This document shows positions 25,414 through 37,280 of a DNA stretch of 64,000 nt, in pieces (position 1 is the first letter of the stretch; every line of letters starts with the position of its first letter). The notes beneath the pieces are model-generated. The model worked only from the letters and a program-made list of their open reading frames with translations. It did no database searches and was not told the origin of the DNA. The position numbers were made by a program, and so were the translations under genes. The stretch lies in contig OZ316891.1 of the NCBI GenBank assembly GCA_973895155.1, forward strand, positions 4,960,001 through 5,024,000. The letters run 5' to 3'. This DNA comes from Marsupella aquatica (taxonomy: Eukaryota > Marchantiophyta).

Positions 25414-28146
25414 TCAGAAAGGTGGTTCCTGTGACGATAAAATGGCAGTGAGAGAAGCTGGCAGATTGGGTGATTCAACCCTGTCAGGAGAAGATGGCTC
25501 ATCTAATGACGTAACTTTCGTTACAGTCATGCCCTTCCCAAAGGCGGCAATGAGCAATGCCTCCGCTCGACCTGCAATATGAAAGAACGTCAGCTGAATC
25601 CTGAAATGCTCGAACCCAGAACAAAAGTCAGGGATGTTAGCTTCATAGGGTTTTCTCACCGTGATCTTTCTTTCGCCTGAGTTGTTGAGATAGCAAAGGA
25701 AACATCGATGATGCCAATGCTCGACTATCATCCTGCATGAGATTGTCAAACCCAGTTATTCGTCACAGATAGAGCCGCAGGGAATCAATAGCACATACAT
25801 TTGTCTAAGGTTATATAAGAACGCACTGGAATAGTTTCCTAACGTAAAGAAAACAGCACAACATTTCTGGAAGAAACTGATAGAGCCCTACTGTTTTCCC
25901 TATAGAATTGAGCTTATAAATTGTATTTCAACTGCATGAATGAACTTCAAATCATTAAAAGTGTGGGATAAACGAGGATACACACCTTTGTAAATTCTTT
26001 GCCGCATAAGCCCATAGCAGTTTTCCAGACTCTTCCTTGGACGGGAACAACAGTAAATCCAACTGCTGCTAGTATTCCTAACCAAACTCCATATCCATAA
26101 CCTGTTACGTACCAACCCTGCACATTTAGGTAATTTAAAATTAACACATACAAGTGCTGATTTACACACCTCTGACAACTGTGACTCGCTCACCATAAGT
26201 ACAACCCATAACGCTTAATTATGATCTGGATTATCTAGAAGTGCAGTGGTGAGTGAATTGGCAAAACAAGATACACACGGTAAACGGACCTGTTTACCAT
26301 CCGTCGGAAACGGCCTTGCTTGCTCCACATAGGCTATACTACCTGCAAGGTGACTTGCGTAAGAATGATAAGCAATATTCGTCGAGGTTGGCCTACAAGG
26401 AAGACAAGTTTAGGAACCCCTTCATTGAAAAATTAATATAATCTTATTTAGGCAATGTACTCTAATGACCATGATATCAGAACTTGTACGCTCTGCACCT
26501 CACCCCCGCACTGGACCTTCGCATCTGATCCTCTTGACATCATAGAATATAGGAATCAATGTGAGTTCATGAGTTTATTCTTTAAACAAAGGTGGATTAC
26601 GAACAAATTTAAATTATACACAGTGATTTTCTAAATAGTAGGATAATGATCGGTCCAAGTATGTTACCTTGCCACCGATGGCAGTTCTTTTACACAACGT
26701 AAGCATCTACATTTGAGCAGACGAGCATGCAGCAAGGAAACAGGGAGGACATGAGCAACCATCCGAGTGTGGAGGACTAGTTTACCTGGAGGAGCTTGCA
26801 GCTGCCTCACTATAGCAGCAATAGACGTGTAATCATGGCGCCGTCGCATTCTCTTGTTGACAGCCACTGTGATGCAAGGAACATCAATTACCTGACTCAC
26901 AAATACGACAATATATCAACACAGGTGTCCAAATTTAATTTCCAAGGACAGTTGGAGCACGGGAGATAGCTATATAGGATCCATTTCTAAAGGAGTTTAG
27001 GAAATGAATTGTAAAGGAAGGACAGAACCGAATCTCAAGGGTTAGAGTGAAGAAAATTAACAACAAGGGTAGCACAGACGATAACGTCTGGGTTGAGAGT
27101 TGAGAAAACACAATCCACCCCCGAGAAGTGGATTCCATAGCTCTGCCCATGACGTTGCTCACGAGGAAGTATCAAGTCTTAAAAACAAGTTGAAAGAAAG
27201 CACCAGCTATAATTAATAAGATGTGTGGCTGAAATGAAGGCACCTCAGCTACGGTGCAGTTGTCCTGACACTTCAGGACAGCTATGGCTCCAGATAAATC
27301 AGGATCGATGCCCACGCATACCGAGTTCGAAGCAACCGGCAAGTGACCCATAAGACCGCTTGTCATTGCCGCCAGTTCCTCCTCCAATTGTTCGTCGACG
27401 TTTTCAGCCTCGCCAACCATGCTTCCAAGTTGAAACTGATCGTCGTTGCTGTATGCCTCAGGAGTGTCATATTGCAAATTTTCTTCTGATGCCTAGGTCA
27501 CAAAGCTCCGATTGGCCTTCAGGAAAGGAAAAGCAACTAAGCTTCTGAGTTACAAACTCTAGTGCTCAAAGATAATTGCCAAGTGCTAAGTATAAAAGCA
27601 AATGACCGAGATTCCAAAACAGATATTTGAGCTACAGCTACTTATATTTGGTCGAATACTTGGCATGACATGATAGTCCATGTTGGAGCTCGTTATCTTT
27701 GGAAATGATGGTTCTGTTCTCTACTATGGGAAACAGAGACATTCACAGTGCCAGCTTTTCGAGAACCAGGAATCCTTACTTCACTTAAGGTTAAAGCTTG
27801 GAAAAACTCGGCGTTTGAATTACAAGAGCAAGTGAATTACAAACGGACATCACACCAGCGAGAAGGACGCAAATGTACTCAGGATGACGATTCTAACCTT
27901 CGAAGCTTTGCTCCTCCGCTGAGTTTTGACTGTCTGGGGACCAGATTTCGACTCGCATGCTTTAGTCCCCCTCTCCTGCTGCCGAACCCTAAATCCGAAA
28001 CTCACCACAGACATGAATTTTCCCCATCGTACAGCATCTGCAGGAGCTGTTCTTCCTGCACCGAAATGTAAACCGGCCATTCTCTTCTTCCCGCACCCCA
28101 GACACACATCCTGCAGAGGTGCGGCTAAAGCACTACTTGACGCCAT
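25414..28146 (-). CDS. MOC1: MOC1, chloroplast Holliday-junction resolvase
   Basis: Seven exons join in phase into 339 residues: 28146-27898, 27492-27244, 26891-26786, 26342-26290, 26117-25986, 25732-25660, 25571-25414. A basic, Ala/Ser-rich N-terminus suits a plastid transit peptide. The RuvC-like nuclease core shows 'GIDPDLSGAIAVLK' (144-157), 'RMRRRHDY', 'AYVEQARPFPTDGKQ' with the acidic Glu208, 'GYGYGVWLGILAAVGFTVVPV' split around 225-247, 'DDSRALAS' at 264-271 and 'KKDHGRAEALLIAAFG' at about 284-299. MOC1 cleaves four-way junctions during segregation of chloroplast nucleoids. The spacing of all motifs agrees with the family. An alternative upstream ATG at 28188 would add 14 residues. Confidence 0.92.
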
Positions 28147-28227
28147 TTTGGCCAGGCAAGAGCGGAATAACAAGACTGGAGCTCCCATGTTTAGTTCTAG
28201 AGGAAGAGCAAAGGCAACGACTGTTCT

Positions 28228-28530
28228 CTATCTATTCATCAATTGCTTTGAAGCCAGTCTTCATGGCTTAAGGACATGTTGAAACTTCTTCTTTCTGCTG
28301 CTGCTGCTCTGCTCTCTCTCTCTATTCATCAATTGCTTTGAATGCCAGTCCTCATGACTTGAAGGACATCTTCGAAGAGCAACTACTCTTCTTCTGCTGC
28401 TGCTCCTCCTCCTCCTCTCTATCTATTGGTAAAAAGGCAATCTTCGTGACTCGAAGGATTTCCTCGAAGAGCTTCTCTTCTGCTGCTATTCTCTATCTAT
28501 TCGTCAATTGCTTTGAAAGCACTAGAATCT
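28228..28530. repeat. Tandem repeats upstream of MOC1
   Basis: Three to four imperfect copies of a ~90-bp unit combine 'CTATTCATCAATTGCTTTGAA', 'AGTCNTCATGACTTGAAGGA' and a (CTG/CTC)n pyrimidine stretch. Copies start near 28230, 28320, 28420 and 28494. They lie 80-380 bp upstream of the MOC1 start codon, in its probable leader or promoter. Confidence 0.8.
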
Positions 28531-28659
28531 GGATATCATGTCTTCCTTTCTTACTTGCACTATTGGCCTCCAGCATTTGGTTTGTGATTGGTTTGTGAAA
28601 TGCTTTGTGATTTTTTTTACTTTTGGAAATCTGTGAAACCCCACAGAAAGGAAGGCCAT

Positions 28660-28960
28660 TTACAGCATTTGAACCCAATATCTAAGAGTACCTACTCAAG
28701 TGAACTACCACAATGTCATTTGAACCCAATATCTATGAGTACCTACTCAAAGCATTTGAACCCAATATCTATGAGCCCTGCTGGTAATCACACATCAAAA
28801 TGTGGTTTCATTCATTGAATGAAAGAAAAAAATTAGGTTTATCACAGTATGCAAGGGTGCCGTACATAGTATATGTCATCTATGAGTACCTACTCAAGTG
28901 AACTACCACAATGTCATTTGAACGGGATATCTATGAGTACCTACTCAAGTGAAGTACATC
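28660..28960. repeat. ~48-bp repeats, two clusters
   Basis: 'CATTTGAACCCAATATCTATGAG' with 'TACCTACTCAAGTGAACTACC' occurs about three times at 28666-28775 and twice more at 28878-28955. A different dispersed repeat separates the two clusters, which suggests it inserted into an existing array. Confidence 0.8.
28778..28876 (-). repeat. Dispersed repeat, copy 1 of 3
   Basis: On the minus strand this reads 'GACATATACTATG..' then 'GTGATAAACCTAATTTTTTTC', 'AATGAATG', 'CCACATTTTGATGTGTGATT' and 'ACCAGCAGG'. That is the same order as the copies at 43040-43165 and 46592-46705. Function is unknown, and no protein is encoded. Confidence 0.65.
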
Positions 28961-29212
28961 TCATCCATTATTTGGTTGAGATGGGATGTTGGATCTGTTT
29001 TGCTCATTTTGCTCATGTATTTTTCACTACCCTTAGTTGTAGAAAACGATGCTAGGATGGACCTCAGGGTTTGATGGTGTGCTTAGATAGACTCTCACAA
29101 CCAGGACACATCTCATCCAAATATTAATATTGCTCATTTTATTTCATTAGTCTTGAACGCAGACTTAGCAGGTCTAGCCTATATACAAGCATGATCCAAA
29201 TGTCAAAATTTT

Positions 29213-29556
29213 TGTTGAGCATAGACGACATTCGCAACGGCAAGTCCATGAACCATCCAACGCACAAGAGTCGACACAGAGAGATACGTGGTTCACCTCC
29301 ACATGAAGCTACGTCCATGGGAACACACAAGAGCTTTACTGCACTCTAGGCCGATAGGCCATACGAAGCATCCATAGCACAAGCTCTCCCTATCTCTCAA
29401 CTAAGTCTGTAACAATGAGCCTAAGTTCCACCAGGGTTTGGCATCAGCCCTGGCTATATACACAACAACACTACCGCTAACAATAGCTAAGTCCTAACCC
29501 GAGTTAGCCTAACTGTAATTAGCTCATGAGTCACAAGACTAGAGCAATATCTAACA
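29213..29556 (-). repeat. 3' LTR of the copia element
   Basis: The LTR is 344 bp, TG..CA ended, and contains a TATA-like 'GTGTATATAGCC' on the minus strand. It is preceded on the plus strand by ATTTT, the left target-site copy. Confidence 0.95.
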
Positions 29557-29567
29557 AACTCCTCCTT
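29557..29567 (-). other. Polypurine tract
   Basis: On the minus strand AAGGAGGAGTT directly abuts the 3' LTR, where plus-strand DNA synthesis of an LTR element is primed. Confidence 0.75.
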
Positions 29568-29763
29568 GACTCTTGTCTTGGGGACTGGACTAAATGCTAC
29601 CATATGGAATCCTCAACGGGAAGTTCTAGACAATCACCAAACCAGGTCTCCCCCTAAAAACCACAAGGGTTAACTAAAGGTTAACTAGAACTAAGCCGTA
29701 GTCAAACATGAATGAGTAATCCATATACAAATAGTCACACATTGCTAAATAACTCTACTTGCA

Positions 29764-31038
29764 CTACAACTGCAAAACCTGCAAAGTAGCACGGTGTCTT
29801 GAGAAACTCTCCAAAGGAATCACTTTGGTAAAGGCATCAGCGGGATTGAGCTTTCCATCAATCTTGACTAGCTCAAAAGTTGTATCAGACACTGCTTGCC
29901 TGATAAAATGGTACCTGATATCAATGTGCTTCACCCTGCTATCCATCACCTGGTTAGCAGCCAAGTGAAGAGCACTCTGACTATCACAGTTTAGAGTCAT
30001 TTTGCCATGCTCTAAACCCATCTCCGCGATCAACTTGTCCAACCAAATTGCTTCCTTTGCTACTTCTACTGCTGCAACATACTTTGCTTCTGTAGTAGAC
30101 TGAGATATGCACTTCTGCAAGGTAGATTTCCAACTGATACATCCTCCTCCTAGAGTGTATACAAACCCAGATGTAGACCTCCTTGTATCCACACAGCCTC
30201 CATAGTCAGAATCTACATAGTCAACTAATAGAATGTTAGAATCAAATAGTAATCCATAGTCTTGTGTTCCCTTCACATACCTGAGAATCCATTTCACAGC
30301 TTCCCAATGTACCTTCCCTGGATTTGACATGAATCTGCTAACCTTGCCCATCGATAGGGCAAGTCAGGCCTAGTACAAGTCATCAAATACATCAGACTGC
30401 CTACTGCCTTCTCATAAGGAATCTTAGTCATCAGACCTTTCTCCACAGCATCCATAGGAGAGAAAGCCGATGATAACTTGCAATGTGAAGGTAAAGGAAT
30501 ACTCACTGGCTTGCAGTTCTCCATGTTGAATCGTGCAAGTACTTTCCTTGCATACTGGCCTTGACTCAAGCATAACTGTCTAGTATCAGAGTTCCTAAAA
30601 ATCTCCATCCCTAAGATCCTGTTGGCCTTACCAAGATCCTTCATCCTGAATTCAACACTCAATTTTGCCTTGAGACTGTCAACCTCAGATTGATCTTTAG
30701 CCACAATCAGCATGTCATTCACATAGATCACCAAAATGATGAAACCAAATACATCATTCTTGACTGATTTCGTAGAAGTTGCCATAGAGAAAAGCAGTAA
30801 CAACATCCATCTGATCCATCACCAGACCAAAAAACACAACAAGCTGACACAAGATCCGAATTGTGGAATACTTAGCCACCGGTGAAAAGACCTCATTGTA
30901 GTCCACTCTTTTATCCTGAGTGAACCCTTTGGCAACAAGCCTTGCCTTGTAGATCTTATCTCCACCCTCTGAAGGACTGTCCTTCAACTTGTAAATCCAC
31001 TTGCTGTCCATCACTTGCTGACCTCTTGGAAGCACCAC
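29764..31038 (-). pseudogene. copia reverse transcriptase and RNase H, broken
   Basis: 31038-30754 encodes the start of the reverse transcriptase ('WIYKLKDSP', 'YKARLVAKGFTQ', 'NEVFSPVAK', 'MDVVTAFLYGNF'). The sequence then jumps to 'FIILVIYVNDMLIV' near 30730, losing roughly 80 residues that normally include the SLYGLKQ..RQWY region. The catalytic YVDD box reads YVND. 30806-29764 continues through 'GSLMYLMTCTRPD', 'WILRYVKGT', 'DSDYGGC', 'ISQSTTEAKYVA' and 'KHIDIRYHFIR', the connection and RNase H parts, with a frame change near 30350. Confidence 0.9.
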
Positions 31039-31107
31039 CAGCTCTCATGTCTTGTTGTCACTCAAAGATTGCAACTCCCTTTGCATTGCTGCATTCCACT
31101 CATGCTT

Positions 31108-32603
31108 CTACTCTGAAGCACAAGCCTCACTGTACGAAGAAGGCTCTCCTTCTTCCAAGATCAAAGCCATGTCATCATCATCAGGTGCAATATCAATATC
31201 ATCTAGCTTAGATGAGTCTGCCCATTGACCATACCTGGTAGGAGCTCTAGTAGAACGACTGGAAGTTCTTCTAGTAGATGACTTAGGCTGATCTGCTACT
31301 GCTGCTGGCTGATTTTGAGGTACCCCAGCAACAATCTGCTCCTCTTGTTCCATCACAGGAACCAGCTCCAAGCCCGGAGCTTCTCCATCTCTTCTGTCAT
31401 GAACAGCATCATGACTAATCTCCCCCTCAACCCGATCCGGGATGGGAGATTTCCCCTTGTCAGTATGAGATTCCTGAGAACTCTCCCCCTCCTTTGATGA
31501 TCTGGATTCATTAAAGGACACATCTCTACTGACAATTAGTTTAGAGGTTACTGGATCCCATAACCTATAACCCTTCACACCTTTCTGATAGCCAAGAAAA
31601 ATGCACTTCTTTGACTTGGACTCCAGCTTGGATCAAAGCTGGGAAGGTGTAAGCACATAAGCATCACATCCAAAAATCCTCAGATGTGAGTAATCTGCTG
31701 GACGCCCGTACCTCATTTCAAATGGCGTCTTGAATCCAATAGAACTGGATGGAGAAAAATTTACCAAATAAGTTGTAGTGTTGATAGCTTCAGCCCAAAA
31801 CTCATGTGGTAAGCATGATTGACTCAACATACTCCTCGAGCGATCCAATAGTGTTCGGTTGAGTCTCTCAGAAACACCATTCTGCTGAGGAGTATAACTT
31901 GTTGTGAGATGACGGGTAATCCCCTGCTCCTTATAATACATTCCAAATTCACCAAAACTATATTCACCGCCATTATCCGATCGAAGATATCTCACCTTAT
32001 TACTAGTCTGATTCTCTACTTGGGCTTTTCACTCCTTAAAACTGGCAAAAATATCAGACTTATTGTGTAGAAAGTATATCCACACATACCTTGAGTAATC
32101 GTCTATGAACGTGACATAGTATAACCGTCCAGAATGTGGGGGAGTAGGGGCTGGACCCCACACATTACTATGTACATACTCAAGTACCTGCTTGCTGGTG
32201 TGAGTTCCAACTCCAAAGGGTTTCCTGTGCTGTTTCCCTAGCATACAATGCTCACAAATTCCAACTTACAAGATTGCAAATTAGAAAGTAATCATTTCTT
32301 TTGAAGAATAGCCAAACCTTTTTCACTCATGTGACCCAAATGGAAGTGCCACCGCCGGGCCGTCTCCTCATGAGATAAGGTTACATTGGCTTCATCACAG
32401 ACTACTCTGCCCTCCAAAACGTATAGATTGTTATGTCTCTTTCCCTTCAATACAACTTTAGTACCAGTTGAAACATGAAGGATACCATTAGCAGAGCTCC
32501 ACTGATGGTCATTTACTTCTAAAACTCCAAATGAAATGAGATTTTTCATCATGCTGGGAATATGTCTCACATTCCTCAAAGTTCTCACAGCACCATCAAA
32601 CAT
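31108..32603 (-). pseudogene. copia GAG-pre-integrase, integrase and linker, broken
   Basis: 32603-32292 carries the pre-integrase histidines ('WHFHLGHMSEKGL'). The integrase core continues with 'DDYSRYVWIYFL' near 32100, 'LRSDNGGEY' near 31985, 'TPQQNGVSERLNRTLL' near 31880 and the 'GRPADYSHLRIFGCDAYV' tail. At least three stops or frame changes interrupt it, near 32290, 32028 and 31632. The acidic, Ser/Pro-rich 31578-31108 segment is the usual variable linker before reverse transcriptase. Confidence 0.88.
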
Positions 32604-33640
32604 TTGAAATCAGATCCAAGTCCAACAACTTGACATGAGATTCCATTTCCCATCAACACTGACCCGTTGGAAACCGTGTAAGAACTGAAAAAATCTCTCC
32701 TAGAGCAAATGTGAAAAGTACATGCACTATCTAGAATCCAGTCATCACTACCTGGATTTGACACTACGTTGAGAGCATAACCTTGGCATCACAATATGTC
32801 ATCATCATCGAGTAAATCTACCTCATGCGAGCTCGATGCCGCGTTAGCAGATGCAGTAGGGACCTTTACTCGACAATCCCTTTTCATGTGGCCTGGCTTG
32901 CCACAATTCCAACATGCAAGAGGCTTCCTCTCTTGTGATTTCCCTCTGGATTTAGATCTCCCCTGTGATGTAGATCTAAACCTATTCAACCCATTCGTGC
33001 GCTGCGCTGCTCTTCCACGGTTCATGTTTAGCGTAGTGCAAGAAGAAGATCCTGTCTGTGATTGACCCAGCTTCTTCTGAGCATCATCAGACAATAAAGA
33101 GCTCACCACCTTAGTATACGAAATGGACTTCAGATCTCTATACAAGAGCACCTGTTTCAAGCCTTGATAAGACGGCGGTAAGGAGCTTAGCAAAAGCAAG
33201 GTCTTATCCTCATCTTCAACTCCTTTTCCCAGGTTTGACAGATCCACCGTTAGACTGTCAAACTCATCAAGGTGATCCTGCGTCTTGCTCCCTTCCTTGA
33301 GTCTGAGACTCATCAAGAGAGACTTCTTGTACAGCCGATCTGACGCATCCTCCCATTAGTACTTCTCTCTAAGAGCCTTGAACAATGACGAGCAATCCGC
33401 ATAATCATCCAGCTGCTTGATGATGTGCGGCTTGAGATATAGCATAACTGCATTGACAGCAATCACCTGCTCTTGTCTCCACTGTCTCACATAAATCTCC
33501 TCCTCTCCATCATACTGCTCTCGCGAAGAGAGCAAATGAGCTAAGCCCATGGCCCGAAGGACACCCTTCACTTGCTTCTCCCACAGCAAGTAATCAGTAC
33601 GTCCATCGTACTTCTCCACTTCAAACTTCACCCTCCAAAT
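32604..33640 (-). pseudogene. copia gag and protease region, broken
   Basis: 33631-33356 starts with 'KFEVEKYDGR', typical of copia gag, but the nearest ATG just upstream is out of frame. A stop near 33356 interrupts it. 33316-32789 continues gag with 'LLLLSSLPPSYQ' and the zinc knuckle 'CWNCGKPGHMKRDC'. Another stop at 32789 precedes the protease region, where the remnant 'DWILDSACTFHI' is readable near 32740; it has DSAC where DSGA/DSGC is usual. Confidence 0.85.
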
Positions 33641-35416
33641 CTAGCCATCTCCCTTTTCTTCCCCACTACCGACAGCTCTGGTAGTAGTACAGCTCCACTG
33701 CACGCCGCACCGGTGATTGTACTGGGGATACTAGTTCTTCCTCAAACGGTAGCAGCTCCTCAGACTCTCCGTCTGATCGTCGCGATCCTAAAGCTCCATC
33801 GACGCCAATTCTTCCAGTATCCTCCGAGTCACTCATATGAAACAATCACGAAAAAACGTCTTTTTTTGAAACTTCTCATAAAACTCAAAACTCAACACCG
33901 TCGCGTAGCCCACAAAGCTAGGAGTCCAATACTGACAGCCAAAATCAAAATCAAAATTCGACGCAAAAGTTATTTAAATTTTGGTCGGGGTGGGTAAAAC
34001 CTTGGGAAACTCCCCCGTTTTGACCACCTCGGAGAATAACCAAAATACCCAGTACAACTGGTCGTCGGAATCGCGATGTGATCGGTGCGCCGCGTTGCTA
34101 ACTCCAGTGGCAACGTCCTCGCCGAAAAAGAACAAAAAAGTTACCGTTCGGCAGACGGAATCTTTGTCGAATGGCCAAAAAATAGCTCTCTATTTTTTGG
34201 GAATATTCTTGCATAGTCCGACAGGTCTCATAGGGGGCCGTTCCCCTGTCAAAGCGGTTAAAACGGAGGGCGGAAGGTTCCGGCAATCAAGGAGAACAAA
34301 AAGAAGGAAAAAAGGTTAAAAATAGGCCCTTAAAAGGGGTGCTAAGCTCCTTAAAACAGAAAATACAGGTGTAACAAAGGCGCACCCTAAACCCTATACG
34401 CAAGGCAGGCCAGGGAGTGTATAGGGTATTTAGGCGGGAAAATACAAGGTCGAGGTGCGTTTAGGGTGGTGGCGGGCAGGCAGCTATGGCTGCGGAAGCA
34501 GCCGGATACGGGGTCGGGGGTGTACCATCGTTAGCACGGATACGGCGCGGGGGTGTACCATCGTTAGCCGGATACGGCGGCGGGTAAAGCGCCGGCTGGC
34601 GCTGCGGACTGAGCCACGGGTGGGGTATACGGGAGGGTAGGGTGAAAATGGGCGAGCAAAGGGTATGGGGCCGGCCGGTAGTACACACGGAAAAGGCCCT
34701 AAAACCCCCTTTAAAAGCCACAAATTACCCCAAGAAAAAACAATGACCGAAAACACACCTTAACGGCCACCGTTTGCTCGAGTAAAAAGATGACCACTGA
34801 CGGGAATTTGTTGCCGAATTGCACCGGCACATTCTGCAGCTCCAATTGAGTAAACAATTTCCGCTACGTCGTCTTCACTCTGTGTCAAGTGCCAATCCCG
34901 GGCTCAAAATGACCGCCTCGCCGCGATCAATCCGTTGAGCCGTAGCACTTTGTATTTCTTCCACCGAGTCGGATGTCACAAAGAGAAACCTGGTTCAGAT
35001 GTGAACAAGCTCCATAGCTTGTGAAAAAACCTGAACGCCTCCTTCGCTCGTCACGACGCACTCGGTAACAATTCGGCAATAATCCTGCTATCGAAACGAC
35101 CAGCTCGCTTCAACCTTCAACTGGAGCTAAAATGTGCAATGCCTCCCGCACCACATAGCTGACACCGTTGAAAAACGCAAACTTTGGTCTCTCCCCCGAA
35201 ATACCGTCGAACACGAATAAAACCTGAATGACGCAAACTTCAATTCCTCCGCACCACGGATACCGATCAACGAGTTTTAACCACCGTTAGAAAACCCTCT
35301 CACTAACCTATCCGCTCAGCCACACACATTCGAGTTTCAAGCGACAAAACTCCGAATGTACCATCGACAATGAATGCTGGAAAAACCTGTCATAAAAAAA
35401 CCTCGTCACCTCCCAG
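33641..35416 (-). other. Unusually long non-coding leader of the copia element
   Basis: About 1.8 kb separate the primer-binding site from gag, where copia elements usually have only tens to a few hundred bases. It includes a strongly GC-rich stretch (about 34450-34680) with a short repeat 'GTGTACCATCGTTAGC' at about 34518 and 34553. No long coding frame on the element's strand was recognised. Confidence 0.6.
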
Positions 35417-35432
35417 GCATGCTCTGATACCA
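35417..35432 (-). other. Primer-binding site for initiator tRNA-Met
   Basis: On the minus strand TGGTATCAGAGCATGC begins two bases after the 5' LTR. TGGTATCAGAGC is complementary to the 3' end of plant initiator tRNA-Met, the standard primer of Ty1-copia elements. Confidence 0.92.
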
Positions 35433-35434
35433 CT

Positions 35435-35778
35435 TGTTGAGCATAGACGACATTCGCAACGGCAAGCCCATGAACCATCCAACGCACAAGAGTCGACACA
35501 GAGAGATACGTGGTTCACCTCCACATGAGGCTACGTCCACGGGAACACACAAGAGCTTTACTGCAATCTAGGCCGATAGGCCATACCAAGCATCCACAGC
35601 ACAAGCTCTCCCTATCTCTCAACTAGCTCCGTAACAATGAGCCTAAGTTCCACTAGGGTCTGGCATCGGCCCTGGCTATATACACAATAGCACTACCGCT
35701 AACAATAGCTAAGTCCTAACCCGAGTTAGCCTAACTGTAGTTAGCTCATGAGTCACAAGACTAGAGCAATATCTAACA
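35435..35778 (-). repeat. 5' LTR of the copia element
   Basis: The LTR is 344 bp, TG..CA ended, and is followed by ATTTT at 35779-35783, the right target-site copy. About 15 differences from the other LTR were counted by eye, most of them transitions. Confidence 0.95.
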
Positions 35779-35783
35779 ATTTT

Positions 35784-36926
35784 ATGTTACCAATAAATAA
35801 TGGCCTATGGTTTCATTCTACTTAGTAGATCATTCACTATTGTGTAGATTATTCTCCCGTGTTCGATCCCTACCTTTCTTCTAAGAAAACTATGCAAGGA
35901 GGCCAGGTTTCAAAGTTGTCGGACATGTGTGGATAGGCTCTCACAAATAGGAGGGATAGAAATCAAACATTAAAATTTACTCGGATTGTGCATTTTATTT
36001 TACTAGCCAAAATACCCATGCCTATGCACTTGAAGGGCTCCATGAACCCAGACTCCTCCTGCTGGTAGATTGCTGCCTCTGACTTCACTCTAGTGAGTAG
36101 ATCATAAATTAGAATATAGGTTATTCTCCTCTCGTTTTACTACCCTCCCTCTTAAACAAATAATTAACCGGAGATAACTATAATGCATGATCTAACCTCG
36201 AATGAGCTGGGTGCCCTAGATGTTGCAAGTGGGCCCTAGTTGACATCAAGGTTCAAAGCGTGCCAAGGTTGCTTAGGTTACACACCTCGCTCCCTTTAGG
36301 AGAAAAGAGCATTGTGTGACAGTGAGTGAGCTATTAGAGGAGAGGAGTTTTATGGATTGAAGGGGAAAAGCTGTTTGGCACTAAGTTGAGCAACTGAGGT
36401 GAGTGGTCAGGTTAAGAGCATTCTCACCCACCCTGATAGGTGACAAGACTGGTTCAAATGTGGTGTTGCCTGCCTATCAAACAGAAACAATGTCAGCATT
36501 GAGATCTTTCCGGCCTTCAAATTTTAGCCCCCGCTTGTCACTTCTGGGCTCTGGCTGATACAAACACAACATTGCACCACTATTACCGATATCAGTGTTC
36601 CAATTTTGGAGTCCAAAAGGGTGTGTCACTGCACTGCCGTAAGCAAGGTCTTGCAGCTGTGACTTTTTGGACATAACATCCTTATGGGGCATGTATTTAG
36701 GTAACTTGTGGTGCTTTTGTCCCATAAAAACACTTTATGTCCTTGGCTGGAACTCAATTACGGCCCTACTTTGACAAGCCCTAATGTTCAGGTTTCAGCT
36801 TCAACTTGGATTGCGACTTCCAGATTCATTTGTAGGATGAGTGGGGCTGGTGCCAGAGCATGATCTGGCAAATTCTGCAGGCTCCAATTTGTCTTGCTCC
36901 CTGATTGCATCCACAGATGGTCTAGA
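35784..36926. other. Intergenic DNA, no gene seen
   Basis: Only short unsupported frames were found. It separates the complete copia element from the solo LTR. Confidence 0.5.
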
Positions 36927-37275
36927 TGTTAGGATTTACTCTTAGGTCTAGAGTTACGATTGTATCATAGTTAAGGCTAACCTTAGTCGCAGACTTGGTT
37001 AGGTTAGTCATGTTGTGCACACTCTATAACCAAGCGGTATTTTCTTGGAGAGTGAGAACTCAAGCTCATTGTTACGGAGCTAGTTGAGAGATAGAGAGAG
37101 TTTGCGCTGTGGATGCTTGGTATGGCCGATCGGTCTAGAGTGCAGTAAAGCTCGTGTGTGTTCCCGTGAACGTAGCCTCATGAGGAGGTGAACCATGTAT
37201 CAATATCTCTGTGTCAACTCTTGTGCGTTGGATGGTTCATGAGCTTGCCGTTGCGATTGTCGTCTATGCTCAACA
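36927..37275 (+). mobile_element. Solo LTR of the same copia family
   Basis: It starts TGTTAGGATTTACTC and ends CTATGCTCAACA, and is flanked by a perfect CTAGA at 36922-36926 and 37276-37280. Orientation is opposite to the complete element. The U3 end ('AGGATTTACTCTTAGGTCTAG') differs from the complete element but matches the solo LTR at 44089, so both belong to one subfamily. It is the product of unequal recombination between LTRs of a former element. Confidence 0.93.
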
Positions 37276-37280
37276 CTAGA

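Larger units (their letters stand above)
29213..35778 (-). mobile_element. Ty1-copia LTR retrotransposon, complete but inactive
   Basis: A 6566-bp element has two 344-bp LTRs (29213-29556 and 35435-35778) starting TG and ending CA, flanked by a perfect 5-bp duplication ATTTT at 29208-29212 and 35779-35783. Read on the minus strand, the order is primer-binding site, gag with a zinc knuckle, protease, integrase, reverse transcriptase and RNase H, which is the copia order. By eye the LTRs differ at about 15 of 344 positions (near 4%), so the insertion is not recent. Internal stops, frameshifts and a missing reverse-transcriptase segment make it non-autonomous. Two solo LTRs of the same family lie nearby. 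Confidence 0.95.

Noticed and set aside
34455-34756. GC-rich Pro/Arg-rich frames on both strands
   Set aside because: They fall within the non-coding leader of the copia element, with composition-driven openness.
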